Origin: Pseudomonadota bacterium
Lineage (GTDB): Bacteria; Desulfobacterota; Desulfobacteria; Desulfobacterales; Desulfobacteraceae
Assembly: GCA_018821535.1 (NCBI GenBank)
Contig: JAHJLV010000026.1
Location: 1 to 64,000, forward strand
Reading direction: 5' to 3'
DNA length: 64,000 bases
A program made the position numbers and the translations under genes. A model generated the notes under the pieces. It did not search any database. It worked only from the letters and a program-made list of their open reading frames with translations, and was not told the DNA's origin. Positions 44,272 through 53,460 of the stretch are shown here, in pieces (the first letter of the stretch is position 1; the number at the start of each line of letters is the position of its first letter).

Positions 44272-46344
44272 ATGGATCTTTTTTTCAATCCCCGCTCCAT
44301 TGCCGTTGCCGGTGCCTCTCAAAAAGCCAATCTGGGAAATCATGTGATCTCTAATCTGAAAAACGGTTTCACAGGTGATATTTATCCGATCAACCCCAAT
44401 TATGACCAGATAGAAGGCCTGCAGTGCTTTGCTTCCATAGAATCGGTGCCCGGTCATGTGGATCTTGTGATCATGCTGGTTCCTGCGATCGCCATCCCTG
44501 CAATTCTGAAATCCTGCGCTGCAAAAGGAACAAAGCGGGTGATCATCGAAAGTGCGGGGTTTGATGAGTCCGGACAGGAAGGACAGGCGCTCCAGAAAGA
44601 ATGCAGCCAGATTGCCGACGCTGCCGGAATCCGTCTATGGGGCCCCAACTGCATGGGGCTTGTGGATGTGCCCAATAATAAATTTTTTACCTTCATGCAC
44701 CCGCGTGTCCGGTCCGAAGGCATGCTTGCCGGCCATATTTCCCTGATTGTCCAAAGCGGCATGATGTCAGCGATTTTTCTGGTGGAGCTTGCCAAAAAAG
44801 GCATTGGTATTGCCAAGGCCTGTTCCATTGGCAACCGGTCTGATGTAAATGAATGTGAAATCCTTGAATACCTGGAAAAAGATCCGGATACAAAGGTTAT
44901 TGCCCTGTATCTTGAATCCATTCCGGACGGGCGGCGTTTTACCCGGGCGGTCAGACACTCCACAAAACCGGTTGTCCTGCTCAAGGGCGGTCAAAGCCCT
45001 GCCGGTGCGGTTGCCGCCATGAGTCACACCAGCAGTCTGGCTGGAAATTCCAGACTGTCCCAGAGCGTGCTGGCAGGCCAGGGGGTTATCATGGCCGACA
45101 GTATCTTCCAGATGGCAGACATTGCCAATGCACTGGTTCATATCCCGAAAATGAATCCTGCCTGCCGCATTACCATCATCACCCTCAGCGGCGGAGCCGG
45201 CATTCTGGCATGCGATGCGCTGGAACGCAGCAACCTTACTGTTGTACAACTCAGTGAAGACACCCGGAAAAAACTTGAACAGATATTTCCGCCCTGGATG
45301 CCGCCGGCCAATCCGATTGATCTTTTCCCGGCAGTGGCCATGCGGGGTCGGACGGTTGCATTCATGGGAGCGCTGAATGCAGTAATGGAAGATAAAACCA
45401 TAGATGTAGTGATCATTCATGTGGTTGTCGGGCTGGAAGATTCCATACTCAACCTGAAACAATTAAAACAGACTGCGGATCAATGCGGCAAAACCATTGT
45501 TTTCTGGCTGATGGGAATAAAAAAGGAAAAAGATCAGTTTGCCCAAAATGCACGGGAAGCCGGGATTACAGTATATTCGGATATCATTGAAATTTCCCGC
45601 TGCCTGGAAGCGGTTTCTCAATACAATGCATACAAGAACAAGGCTCCGGTATCTGCTGATACACTCTCAACAGATGCCACGCCGAATCCTGTGCCGTCTT
45701 TAAGCGCCCCAAAGGGGGTTATGGATGAATATGAAAGCAAATCCCTGCTCAGCCAATGGGGCATCCCGGTGGTGGAAGAAAAAATAATAAAAACCGCTGA
45801 AGAGGCCTGGACTTTTGCCTGCAAAGCATCCCTGCCCGTGGTTCTCAAAGGGCTTTGTCCGGGCATGGCCCATAAAACCGAGCACGGTCTGGTAAAGCTT
45901 GGCATCTCCAGCAGGGAAATGATGGACACAGCGCTTTCAGAACTGAAAAATATCATGAAAGACCAGGGCCGGATACTGATTCAAAAACAGATTTCCTATG
46001 AGTATGAACTGATCGCAGGATATCTCAAAGACCCCCAGTTCGGGCCCTGCATCATGTTCGGGCTGGGCGGCATTCTTGCCGAACTTGAACCGGATGTCGC
46101 CTTTGCACTGGCGCCCCTGTCCCCGGAGGATGCATTCACATTGATCAATGGACTGCGAAACCATAAACTGCTCAAAGGCTTCAGAGGCATGTCCGCGCTG
46201 AACAAAACAGCCATGGCTCACTTATTGATCCATCTGGGCAATCTGGGCGCGGCCTGTCCTGAAATTGAACAGATGGATATCAATCCTCTGGTTGTGAAAA
46301 ACGGGATGCCAACTGCAGTGGATGCCAGCATCATCATCAGATAA
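44272..46344 (+). CDS. ADP-forming acyl-CoA synthetase (fused alpha-beta)
   Basis: A 690-residue enzyme of the acetate-CoA ligase (ADP-forming) family, which interconverts acyl-CoA plus ADP and phosphate with acid plus ATP. It has an N-terminal CoA-binding domain (FNPRSIAVAGASQKANLGNHV), two succinyl-CoA-ligase-like domains with the phosphorylated His252 in MSHTSSLAG, and a C-terminal ATP-grasp domain (about 475-690). The order alpha then beta is that of fused archaeal and bacterial enzymes. The substrate acid is unknown. It is monocistronic, with an AAAGGA ribosome site. Confidence 0.92.
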   Translation: MDLFFNPRSIAVAGASQKANLGNHVISNLKNGFTGDIYPINPNYDQIEGLQCFASIESVPGHVDLVIMLVPAIAIPAILKSCAAKGTKRVIIESAGFDESGQEGQALQKECSQIADAAGIRLWGPNCMGLVDVPNNKFFTFMHPRVRSEGMLAGHISLIVQSGMMSAIFLVELAKKGIGIAKACSIGNRSDVNECEILEYLEKDPDTKVIALYLESIPDGRRFTRAVRHSTKPVVLLKGGQSPAGAVAAMSHTSSLAGNSRLSQSVLAGQGVIMADSIFQMADIANALVHIPKMNPACRITIITLSGGAGILACDALERSNLTVVQLSEDTRKKLEQIFPPWMPPANPIDLFPAVAMRGRTVAFMGALNAVMEDKTIDVVIIHVVVGLEDSILNLKQLKQTADQCGKTIVFWLMGIKKEKDQFAQNAREAGITVYSDIIEISRCLEAVSQYNAYKNKAPVSADTLSTDATPNPVPSLSAPKGVMDEYESKSLLSQWGIPVVEEKIIKTAEEAWTFACKASLPVVLKGLCPGMAHKTEHGLVKLGISSREMMDTALSELKNIMKDQGRILIQKQISYEYELIAGYLKDPQFGPCIMFGLGGILAELEPDVAFALAPLSPEDAFTLINGLRNHKLLKGFRGMSALNKTAMAHLLIHLGNLGAACPEIEQMDINPLVVKNGMPTAVDASIIIR

Positions 46345-46356
46345 GGAGGTTTTTTC

Positions 46357-48570
46357 TTAATTTTTCTGTGCCGGAATTTTTATAAAAAATGTAGTTCCTT
46401 TATCTGGAACAGATTCCACGCTCAATGCGCCTCCGTGGTTTTTGCTGATAATAAAATAAGATACGGACAACCCCAACCCGATGCCGCTTCCCACTTCCTT
46501 GGTGGTAAAAAACGGCTCAAAAATCCGATTTTGAGTTGCATCGGCCATCCCCGGGCCATTGTCTTCAATTTCAATCACGACCTCATTGCGAATATATGAA
46601 CTTCTCAGAATGTATCGTGGCAATGCAACACCTGCGTCTGCCATGGCTTCTGCCCCGTTCTTGAGTATATTTAAAAATACCTGCTGAATCTCATTTTTTT
46701 CACAGGGAACCGGTGGAACACCTGTCTGATATTCCCGGACAATCTCGATCAAACGAAAATCATAATTTTTTTTCATGTTGTAGTCACTGCTGACCATCTC
46801 AATGGTGTCGTCCAGAATATCATGAAGATAATGCGTGTCTTTTCTTTTTTCACTTTTACGGCTGAATGACAGCATATTGGCAACAATCTTTGCCGCCTGA
46901 AGACCGGATGCCCTGATAAGATCCATCATGACAAATATCTCCCGCTGTTCAAGATAGTCTCTCATTTTTTCAAGATCAAGGCCGCAGTTTTCAGCCGCCC
47001 GGACATTTGCCGGCAGATCCCTGGTCAGGCGATCCATGATCACCTGATTATTCTGAAGAATGCCTGCAAGCGGATTATTGATCTCATGGGCCATGCCTGC
47101 GGCCAGCCCCCCGACAGACAGCATCTTCTCAGACTGGATTACAATTTCTTCGGCTTTTTTTATATGGGTAATATCAGTGTAGTTCACCACCATGCTGTCA
47201 GGAGAATCCCCCTTTGCACAAAAAGAGACCGCACTGATATTCACATCCAGAACCTCTCCGGACTTTGTATGTCTGCGGGATACAAAATTATGATTTTTCC
47301 CCGGATGTCTGAAAATTTCATCCACATTGCGCCGCGTCAATGCCAGGATATCCTCCGGAACAAAATGAATATTATTTCCTAAAATCTCATAAGGCTCCCA
47401 CCCGAACACCCGGCTGAATGCCGGATTGATATATGTGGGCCTGAGTTTTTTATTATAAAAAGCAATGGGATTGGGAGAAATCTCCAAAACCAGCCGGTGG
47501 AGCCTGCCACTTTCCAGAAGTGCATCCTGGGCAGTTTTCCGGGCTGTAATATCTTTTAGAATAATCAGCCACCCGATCTGGTGATTCTTTTTCTTTTCCA
47601 GCACAGAAAGGCTCAGGTTCCAGTGTTTCAGTGCCGGGCCTGTTTGAAAAGAAATCTGAGTTTCCAGTGGTGTATGCTGGATAAGAGAAATGATCTGCTC
47701 ATATAATTGGGGCAGACTGTCTTTGAATGACACGCCGTTTAAAAAATCATCTTTTATTCCAAAACTGTTTTTCGCAGCCGGGTTCGCATCAATGATCTGA
47801 TAATTTCTGTCCAGCACAATGACCGGATCTGTCATGTTTTCAATAACGATTTTATGGATAAACGGTATCAGGTTCAGCATCTGGTATCGCTGCAATGCCA
47901 CTATAAAAAAGATGCCGGAAAAAGAAAATGCCAGCGGTGTAAAATCAATCTGCCTGAAGGTTTCAGACCCGAAAGCATAAAGAATACTGAATACCAGGGG
48001 CGAAAGAATACCTGCAAGCACAAGCATCAGCTGCTGCTTTATCCTTCCCCTGGATTTTTTCAGGGCATGGATCAGAATCATGCAGGCCCAGAAAACAAGA
48101 CCGTATGAGAACACGATTGTTGCCCAGAAACCCGGGGCATGAGAATAAACAGGCACTGACAACCTGCCGTTATCCACAACGCGCAGATCCTGCCATACCA
48201 GATGATGAAAATCATTGGTAAAAACCAGAAAAGTCATGATGACAGGGAATATGGCCAGAAGATAATATCTTTTATCCAGAACCGGTTTCGTATCCACCAA
48301 TGAACGAACAAAATAAAATAAAAACAACCCGATCCACGCAGCACTCAGATAATTGATTCTGTACCACCACATCCTTGAAGCCGCTTCAGGATACATAAAC
48401 CCCAGGCCATCCACCACTGACCAGACAAAAGTACTGATCATCAAAAATATAAATACATTTACCGCTTTTTTACCCCAGTGAGAAGACAGTTTCACTATAA
48501 TGAACAAGGACAGCAGTCCTGAAAAAAAAGACAAGGATGCGAATATGACGGACAAATTTAATGTGTACAA
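46357..48570 (-). CDS. 7TM-type histidine kinase with two PAS domains
   Basis: A 737-residue kinase. Residues 1 to about 225 form a seven-helix N-terminal module (histidine kinase N-terminal 7TM type), followed by PAS (about 235-350) and PAS with PAC (about 360-475) domains. HisKA has His495 in GMAHEINNPLAG, followed by an HATPase with GSGIGLGLSV. The start is a TTG at 48570 with GGGAG 8 bases upstream. No partner regulator is adjacent. Soluble receivers elsewhere, such as the one at 32664, are candidates. Confidence 0.9.
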   Translation of the reverse strand: MYTLNLSVIFASLSFFSGLLSLFIIVKLSSHWGKKAVNVFIFLMISTFVWSVVDGLGFMYPEAASRMWWYRINYLSAAWIGLFLFYFVRSLVDTKPVLDKRYYLLAIFPVIMTFLVFTNDFHHLVWQDLRVVDNGRLSVPVYSHAPGFWATIVFSYGLVFWACMILIHALKKSRGRIKQQLMLVLAGILSPLVFSILYAFGSETFRQIDFTPLAFSFSGIFFIVALQRYQMLNLIPFIHKIVIENMTDPVIVLDRNYQIIDANPAAKNSFGIKDDFLNGVSFKDSLPQLYEQIISLIQHTPLETQISFQTGPALKHWNLSLSVLEKKKNHQIGWLIILKDITARKTAQDALLESGRLHRLVLEISPNPIAFYNKKLRPTYINPAFSRVFGWEPYEILGNNIHFVPEDILALTRRNVDEIFRHPGKNHNFVSRRHTKSGEVLDVNISAVSFCAKGDSPDSMVVNYTDITHIKKAEEIVIQSEKMLSVGGLAAGMAHEINNPLAGILQNNQVIMDRLTRDLPANVRAAENCGLDLEKMRDYLEQREIFVMMDLIRASGLQAAKIVANMLSFSRKSEKRKDTHYLHDILDDTIEMVSSDYNMKKNYDFRLIEIVREYQTGVPPVPCEKNEIQQVFLNILKNGAEAMADAGVALPRYILRSSYIRNEVVIEIEDNGPGMADATQNRIFEPFFTTKEVGSGIGLGLSVSYFIISKNHGGALSVESVPDKGTTFFIKIPAQKN

Positions 48571-48758
48571 TGAAATACTCCCAAGAAAAAAATACGATTA
48601 AAACACTGTATCAGATCAGACTCATTTTACCAGCACAGATTTGTTTTTTTTAAATTTAAGTTTACGCATTTTCATAATTAAGGTAAAAAACCTGTCATGG
48701 CAGACAACCCAATATAAATCTTTGCTGAAACCGGCAAAATATCACAGAAAGGATACAT

Positions 48759-49514
48759 ATGGACACCCAATATTTAAAACTGACTGTCGAGGACAAGCTG
48801 GCAACCGTAACCATTCACCGACCGGAAAAAAGAAATTCCATCTCTCCGGATGTCCTTGTGGAAATCGAAGGACTTTTTAATGAAATTTCCGCAAGAGACG
48901 ATGTCAGTGTGGTCATCCTTACCGGGGGTGAAAAATATTTTTGCTCCGGGTTTGACCTGAATTATATCCGGACCCTGGAAAAATCTTCCAACGAAGATTA
49001 TATCCGCCTGTTTCACCGGGCCTACCGCGCCATCCTGTTCTGCAGCCAGCCGGTTATTGCTGCGGTTGGCGGCCCTGCCATTGCAGGCGGATTTGACTTA
49101 ACAATGATGTGCGATATCCGGTATGCCTCCACCCGGGCAAAATTCGGGCAGCGGGAAATTGCCCTGTCTTTAACCCCCATCATGGATCCTTTGTGGCGGA
49201 TCATCGGTTTGGGCCGGGCAAAGGAAGTGGCCCTGACCGGACGGATTTACGATGGTGAGGAAGCTGAAAAAATGGGGTATGTCAGCAAAGTCTTTCCGGA
49301 AGGCCAGATGCTGGAGGAAGTGACCAAAATTGCAAAAACCATGGCCACCTATGATAAAACCTGCCTGAAAGAAACAAAGATGCTGTCCAACACCACCTTG
49401 AATATGGACATCAATACCTCCATGACCCAGCAGGAATGGCTGTTCAGAACCTATATCGGATCTGAAGACAATCATAAAAGAGTGGATGCGCTTTTAGACT
49501 CCCTTAAAAAATAG
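48759..49514 (+). CDS. Enoyl-CoA hydratase/isomerase family protein
   Basis: A 251-residue crotonase-fold enzyme. The oxyanion-hole segments are FCSGFDLNYI and GGPAIAGGFDLTMMCDIRYA. Of the two catalytic acids of classical hydratase, the one in GQREIAL is present while the other position carries Asp (GFDL instead of CEL), so the exact reaction (hydration, isomerisation or other) is uncertain. It probably takes part in beta-oxidation of a CoA ester. It stands alone between a divergent kinase and a convergent methyltransferase. Confidence 0.85.
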   Translation: MDTQYLKLTVEDKLATVTIHRPEKRNSISPDVLVEIEGLFNEISARDDVSVVILTGGEKYFCSGFDLNYIRTLEKSSNEDYIRLFHRAYRAILFCSQPVIAAVGGPAIAGGFDLTMMCDIRYASTRAKFGQREIALSLTPIMDPLWRIIGLGRAKEVALTGRIYDGEEAEKMGYVSKVFPEGQMLEEVTKIAKTMATYDKTCLKETKMLSNTTLNMDINTSMTQQEWLFRTYIGSEDNHKRVDALLDSLKK

Positions 49515-49521
49515 CACGTTT

Positions 49522-49563
49522 CTTCTGCGTTCGGGACAGCAAACTTTTGCCCGGACGCAGAAG
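49522..49563. terminator. Bidirectional terminator between convergent genes
   Basis: CTTCTGCGTTCGGG (49522-49535) pairs with CCCGGACGCAGAAG (49550-49563) with one G-T type mismatch, followed by a T-rich stretch. Confidence 0.75.
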
Positions 49564-49569
49564 GTTTCT

Positions 49570-50214
49570 TTAACAGTCTTTTTCAAGTTGTCCCATAAAA
49601 CAGAACCCGTTGGACGTATGTCTGTTCATGGTCGCATACACGCAGGTCTCAAATTCCAGCACATCAAAATCAGACAGCAGTCCCTCCAGATATTCTGTTG
49701 AGTGATGCCGCAAAACCGCGCCCTCATCCAGCTCAAATACCCCGTAGGTGTGATGCACATCCTTAAATTGATCATACCGCTGAATATTCCGCACATCATG
49801 ATTCAGCAGAAAATCGTTAATATACAAAACACCCCCGGGTTTTAACACCCGCACAATATCCTGAATCAGTGACTGCTGGGCCGTATCTTCGACAATGCAG
49901 GTCAATACCGCCACCAGGATCACCGCATCAAAGCTGTGATCCGCAAATTCAAAGGGAGAACTGCCTTTTTTCAACCAAAGATGGGGATACAGCCCATGCC
50001 CTTTTTCGATCATCTGCTGTGAATAATCAATGCCCTGAATCTGTTCAAACCCGGATTGATATAATTCATTGGCAACCCTGCCGTATCCGCAGCCCACATC
50101 CAGAATCCGGGCTTTTTTTGTCACATGCCGGGCAAAAACATCCCGCCTGAAAGGCGTTGTAAACTCCTTTGTGAGGGCAGCCTGATCCCAGTAATCTTCC
50201 TGATTCATATTCAT
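49570..50214 (-). CDS. Class I SAM-dependent methyltransferase
   Basis: About 214 residues with a Rossmann-type methyltransferase core: motif I ARILDVGCGYGRVANELY, motif II GIDYSQQMIEKG, and motif IV-like FDAVILVAVLTCIVED and VLKPGGVLYINDFL. The substrate is unknown; the type resembles UbiE/Methyltransf_11/25 small-molecule enzymes. The start at MNMNQEDYW (50214) was chosen; a longer in-frame extension would cross the divergent gene. TTGAAA/TATGGT upstream could be its promoter. Confidence 0.82.
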   Translation of the reverse strand: MNMNQEDYWDQAALTKEFTTPFRRDVFARHVTKKARILDVGCGYGRVANELYQSGFEQIQGIDYSQQMIEKGHGLYPHLWLKKGSSPFEFADHSFDAVILVAVLTCIVEDTAQQSLIQDIVRVLKPGGVLYINDFLLNHDVRNIQRYDQFKDVHHTYGVFELDEGAVLRHHSTEYLEGLLSDFDVLEFETCVYATMNRHTSNGFCFMGQLEKDC

Positions 50215-50290
50215 GAAAAGCACCATAAAAGATCCGGATAAAATTTTCAAGACCGGCCTTGTCTTGACACATCCGCACACACCTGTGTAT

Positions 50291-51295
50291 ATGAAGCCCA
50301 TGAATCTTACCGCCAACAAGGGATTTCAATATCTTGAAGATCTTTCCTGCGCCTACTGGCATTCCCAGGTTTTTTTCACGGCTCTGGAATTAAAAATCTT
50401 CATGCACATTGAGCAAAAAAAACACGCCATTGAGACCCTGTCCAAGGCCTGTATGTGCAAACCCGAAGAACTGCTGCGCCTTTTAAAAGCCCTGGAAACA
50501 ATGGATCTGATTAAACTTGATAATCATTGCTGGCAAAACTCAGAAGCAGCTTCGACCTTTCTAATCCCTGAAAAACCGGATTATATGGGAGATTTTTTTC
50601 TGTATCGAAAATATATGCGTCCCAACTGGGATCTGCTGACCCGAAAAATTCTGGTGACACCTCCAGCAGCCCAAAAAGATCTGACCTATGAACAAAAAAA
50701 TTATCTGTATGTCAAGGCCATGGATACCATTGTCCGGCAAAAAGCCCGCCAGATTGCCCAAATTATCAAGCCGCTGAATCTGAGCGGTTCAGTCCTGGAT
50801 GTGGGTGCAGGCGCAGGCGGCATGATCAGAGAACTTTTAACCGTCATGCCCGGTTCCCATGGACAGATTCTGGAAATCCCGGAGGTCATCCAGGCCGCTC
50901 AAGAACTGTATCCAAATCAAAAAGACTGGATGAATATTACAAAAACGCAGGGCGATTTCAGAACCCATGAATTTGATACCTGTTTTTCTCTGATCATCCT
51001 GAGCAATTTTCTGCACACCTACAGCCCGGATGAAGCACGCCCCCTGCTCCTGAAAGCTGAAAAACTGCTGGATCACACCGGCATTCTCTTAATTCACGAT
51101 TATTTCCCGGACCGCACAGGCGTCAATCCTGCAAAAGGATCTTTGTATGACCTGTCCATGATGCTCAATACCTACAACGGTGCCTGCCATAACGCTGCAA
51201 CCCTTTGTTCCTGGCTTAACCAGGCCGGCATCCATAAAATCGATATCATTGACCTGGAAACTGATACGTCCATTATTCTGGCAAGCTCCATGTAG
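50291..51295 (+). CDS. SAM-dependent O-methyltransferase family 2 (dimerising type)
   Basis: About 334 residues. The N-terminal helical/winged-helix dimerisation domain (LEDLSCAYWHSQVFFTALELKIFMHIE; CKPEELLRLLKALETMDLIK) precedes a SAM-binding core with VLDVGAGAGGMIRELL and acidic GQILEIPEVI. The catalytic-type region HDYFPDRTGVNP follows. It resembles hydroxyneurosporene and plant-type O-methyltransferases. The start is uncertain: in-frame ATGs lie at 50213, 50291 and 50300. TTGACA at 50264 and TATATG at 50288 would place transcription near 50300, favouring 50291 or a leaderless 50300. It is divergent from the other methyltransferase and may act in the same pathway. Confidence 0.78.
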   Translation: MKPMNLTANKGFQYLEDLSCAYWHSQVFFTALELKIFMHIEQKKHAIETLSKACMCKPEELLRLLKALETMDLIKLDNHCWQNSEAASTFLIPEKPDYMGDFFLYRKYMRPNWDLLTRKILVTPPAAQKDLTYEQKNYLYVKAMDTIVRQKARQIAQIIKPLNLSGSVLDVGAGAGGMIRELLTVMPGSHGQILEIPEVIQAAQELYPNQKDWMNITKTQGDFRTHEFDTCFSLIILSNFLHTYSPDEARPLLLKAEKLLDHTGILLIHDYFPDRTGVNPAKGSLYDLSMMLNTYNGACHNAATLCSWLNQAGIHKIDIIDLETDTSIILASSM

Positions 51296-51391
51296 ATTTT
51301 TACATGCGTTGCCTCAGGGTTTCTCCGGACAAATCACTTTACAGCCATTTGAACTATTGATAAAAGCCTTTCAATACACAAAAAAGACGTT

Positions 51392-51408
51392 ATGATATCG
51401 AATATCAT
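51392..51408 (+). promoter_or_regulatory. Perfect 7-3-7 palindrome at the DNA methyltransferase promoter
   Basis: ATGATAT-CGA-ATATCAT is a perfect 17-base palindrome overlapping a possible -10 (TATGAT at 51391-51396; weak -35 TTTCAA upstream). It lies 31 bases before the methyltransferase start and is well placed for autoregulation. Confidence 0.55.
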
Positions 51409-51438
51409 GAACTTGAAAAAGATGGAGAACATATATAA

Positions 51439-52542
51439 ATGAACAGCCGCCACTGTGTTTTGTTCGGCGATTCACGAAAGATGGATGATGTTGAGGAAAA
51501 CTCGGTTGATCTTGTTGTGACGTCTCCGCCATACCCCATGATTGAAATGTGGGATGAGCTTTTTTCTTCATTTTCTTCAAAGATTGCCGCATCTGTCAAA
51601 AACAAGGAAGGCGCCCAGGCGTTTGAGCTGATGCATAAAGAACTTGATCAAGTCTGGAGGGAACTCAACCGTGTTGTAAAACCTTCCGGCTTTGTCTGCA
51701 TTAATATTGGTGATGCCACCCGTAAAATGGGTCAGGATTTTCAACTTTACTCAAACCACAGCAGAATAACCCATGCCATGGTAAAGCTGGGCTTTCAACC
51801 GCTTCCTGTCATCTTATGGCAAAAATCCACCAATTCCCCCAATAAATTCATGGGTTCAGGCATGCTGCCGGCCGGTGCATATGTCACCCTTGAGCACGAA
51901 TATATTCTTATTTTCAGAAAAGGGGGCAAGCGGGAATTTTCCTGTGCACAGCAAAAACAAAACAGAAATGAGAGCGCCATGTTCTGGGAAGAGCGAAACA
52001 CCTGGTATTCAGACACCTGGCGCCTCAAAGGGGTCAGACAGAACACCGGCAAAGACAATCTCAGGCAAAGAAATGCAGCCTTTTTATTTGAATTGCCCCA
52101 TCGATTGATCAATATGTATTCTGTTAAAGGGGACACTGTTTTTGATCCCTTTCTGGGCACAGGAACAACCCTTTGCGCGGCCATTGTTTCTGAACGAAAC
52201 GCCATTGGAATGGAATGTGACGAAAATTTTGCAGACCTGATCACCGAGAATATACACACCTGCGCCATGCTTTCTTCGGAGACCATCAATACACGACTGG
52301 AAACCCATAAAGCATTTATTCTTTCACGGCTGGAAGCAGGCAGGCAAATTAAACACCATAACCTTTTTTACGATTTTCCAGTGGTAACCAGACAGGAAAC
52401 CCAGATCCGGTTTCATCCGGTTTTGCAAATCACCTGTGAGAATCTAAGCCATATATCTGTTGAATATTCTACAGATATTAAAAAATTACCTGTTATTAAA
52501 CCGCAGGTTAAAAACACCGACCCCCAGCTTCTGCTTTTTTAA
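51439..52542 (+). CDS. Orphan DNA methyltransferase (N4-cytosine or N6-adenine, beta class)
   Basis: A 367-residue DNA methyltransferase. Catalytic motif IV TSPPYP (28-33) precedes the SAM-binding motif I DPFLGTGTT starting at Asp236, the order of beta-class enzymes. The TSPPY form is common among N4-cytosine and some N6-adenine enzymes. The target-recognition part would be about 110-210. The C-terminal 100 residues are atypical and of unknown role. No restriction endonuclease lies beside it, so it is an orphan in this window, possibly epigenetic or anti-restriction. A palindrome covers its promoter region. Confidence 0.86.
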   Translation: MNSRHCVLFGDSRKMDDVEENSVDLVVTSPPYPMIEMWDELFSSFSSKIAASVKNKEGAQAFELMHKELDQVWRELNRVVKPSGFVCINIGDATRKMGQDFQLYSNHSRITHAMVKLGFQPLPVILWQKSTNSPNKFMGSGMLPAGAYVTLEHEYILIFRKGGKREFSCAQQKQNRNESAMFWEERNTWYSDTWRLKGVRQNTGKDNLRQRNAAFLFELPHRLINMYSVKGDTVFDPFLGTGTTLCAAIVSERNAIGMECDENFADLITENIHTCAMLSSETINTRLETHKAFILSRLEAGRQIKHHNLFYDFPVVTRQETQIRFHPVLQITCENLSHISVEYSTDIKKLPVIKPQVKNTDPQLLLF

Positions 52543-52575
52543 GACCGGACAAAAAGCCTGTATGATTTTCATCTC

Positions 52576-52605
52576 TTGACGTAAAGTCCGGCTTGATAAT
52601 ATAGT
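52576..52605 (+). promoter_or_regulatory. Sigma-70 promoter of the crotonase-nitroreductase-ALDH unit
   Basis: TTGACG (52576-52581), an 18-base spacer and TATAGT (52600-52605), about 50 bases upstream of the second crotonase. Confidence 0.5.
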
Positions 52606-52654
52606 CAGTATTCAATACCATGAACCCCATAAAATTATAAAAGGAAACCGCATA

Positions 52655-53455
52655 ATGAATTATGAATTTATTGACCTTCAGATAAACAATCACATTGCCA
52701 CGGTCAGCTTGAACCGGACCAAAAGCCTGAATGCCATCAACCGGGAATTTGCCAAAGAAATCACAATGATGTTCAGGGAACTGGATGTCATGGATGATGT
52801 CTGGGTGATCATACTCAAAAGCAATGCCAGAATTTTCTGTGCAGGCCTGGACCTTAAGGAAATGACATTATCAGATCACAAGGACATGGCCCGCCTGTTC
52901 AAGATTCCGGCAGAGGACTTTTATATATTTGAATGCTGTCATGCAATTGATGACTGCAGAAAACCGGTGATCTGCGCTGTTCACAGCCAGTGCGTCGGAT
53001 TCGGGCTGGATATTGCAGCCGCCTGTGACATGGTGCTGTGCACCCAGGATGCATCTTTCAGTCTTCGGGAAGCCCGTATCGGAATTGTTGCGGATGTGGG
53101 CGGATTGCAGCGGCTGCCATACATCATCGGTCTTGCCAACACAAAACACATGGCCTATACGGGCCGGTTTTTCTCTGCACAGGAAGTTGAACGCATGGGG
53201 CTGATTGTGCAAATCTGCCCGGACATGGATGCCCTTCTGTCAGCTGCAGACACATTGGCCGCAGAAATCACAAAAAGTGCACCCCTGGCTGTCCAGAACA
53301 CCAAAGAAGTGCTCAATTACGGAAGAACCGCCACCATCCGTGAAGGCATCAATATGGCAGTTCATAAAAACATGCTGCTGCTGACCAGCCAGGACTGCAA
53401 AGAGTCTTTTGTGGCGTTTCTTGAAAAACGAAAGCCAGAATTCAAGGGACAATAA
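52655..53455 (+). CDS. Enoyl-CoA hydratase/isomerase, dienoyl-CoA isomerase-like
   Basis: A 266-residue crotonase-fold enzyme. Oxyanion segments are FCAGLDLKEM and HSQCVGFGLDIAAACDMVLC. The active-site region FSLREARIGIVADVGGLQRLP closely resembles delta3,5-delta2,4-dienoyl-CoA isomerase (ECH1), with Glu in LREARIG and Asp in ADVGG at the acid/base positions. It would therefore isomerise dienoyl-CoA intermediates in unsaturated acid oxidation (inference by motif). It has an AAAAGGAAA ribosome site and is followed 5 bases later by a nitroreductase. Confidence 0.87.
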   Translation: MNYEFIDLQINNHIATVSLNRTKSLNAINREFAKEITMMFRELDVMDDVWVIILKSNARIFCAGLDLKEMTLSDHKDMARLFKIPAEDFYIFECCHAIDDCRKPVICAVHSQCVGFGLDIAAACDMVLCTQDASFSLREARIGIVADVGGLQRLPYIIGLANTKHMAYTGRFFSAQEVERMGLIVQICPDMDALLSAADTLAAEITKSAPLAVQNTKEVLNYGRTATIREGINMAVHKNMLLLTSQDCKESFVAFLEKRKPEFKGQ

Positions 53456-53460
53456 CACAA

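Noticed and set aside
50213..50290. Longer start of the family 2 methyltransferase at 50213
   Set aside because: It would overlap the divergent methyltransferase start, has no ribosome site, and precedes the predicted transcription start near 50300. It is not fully excluded.
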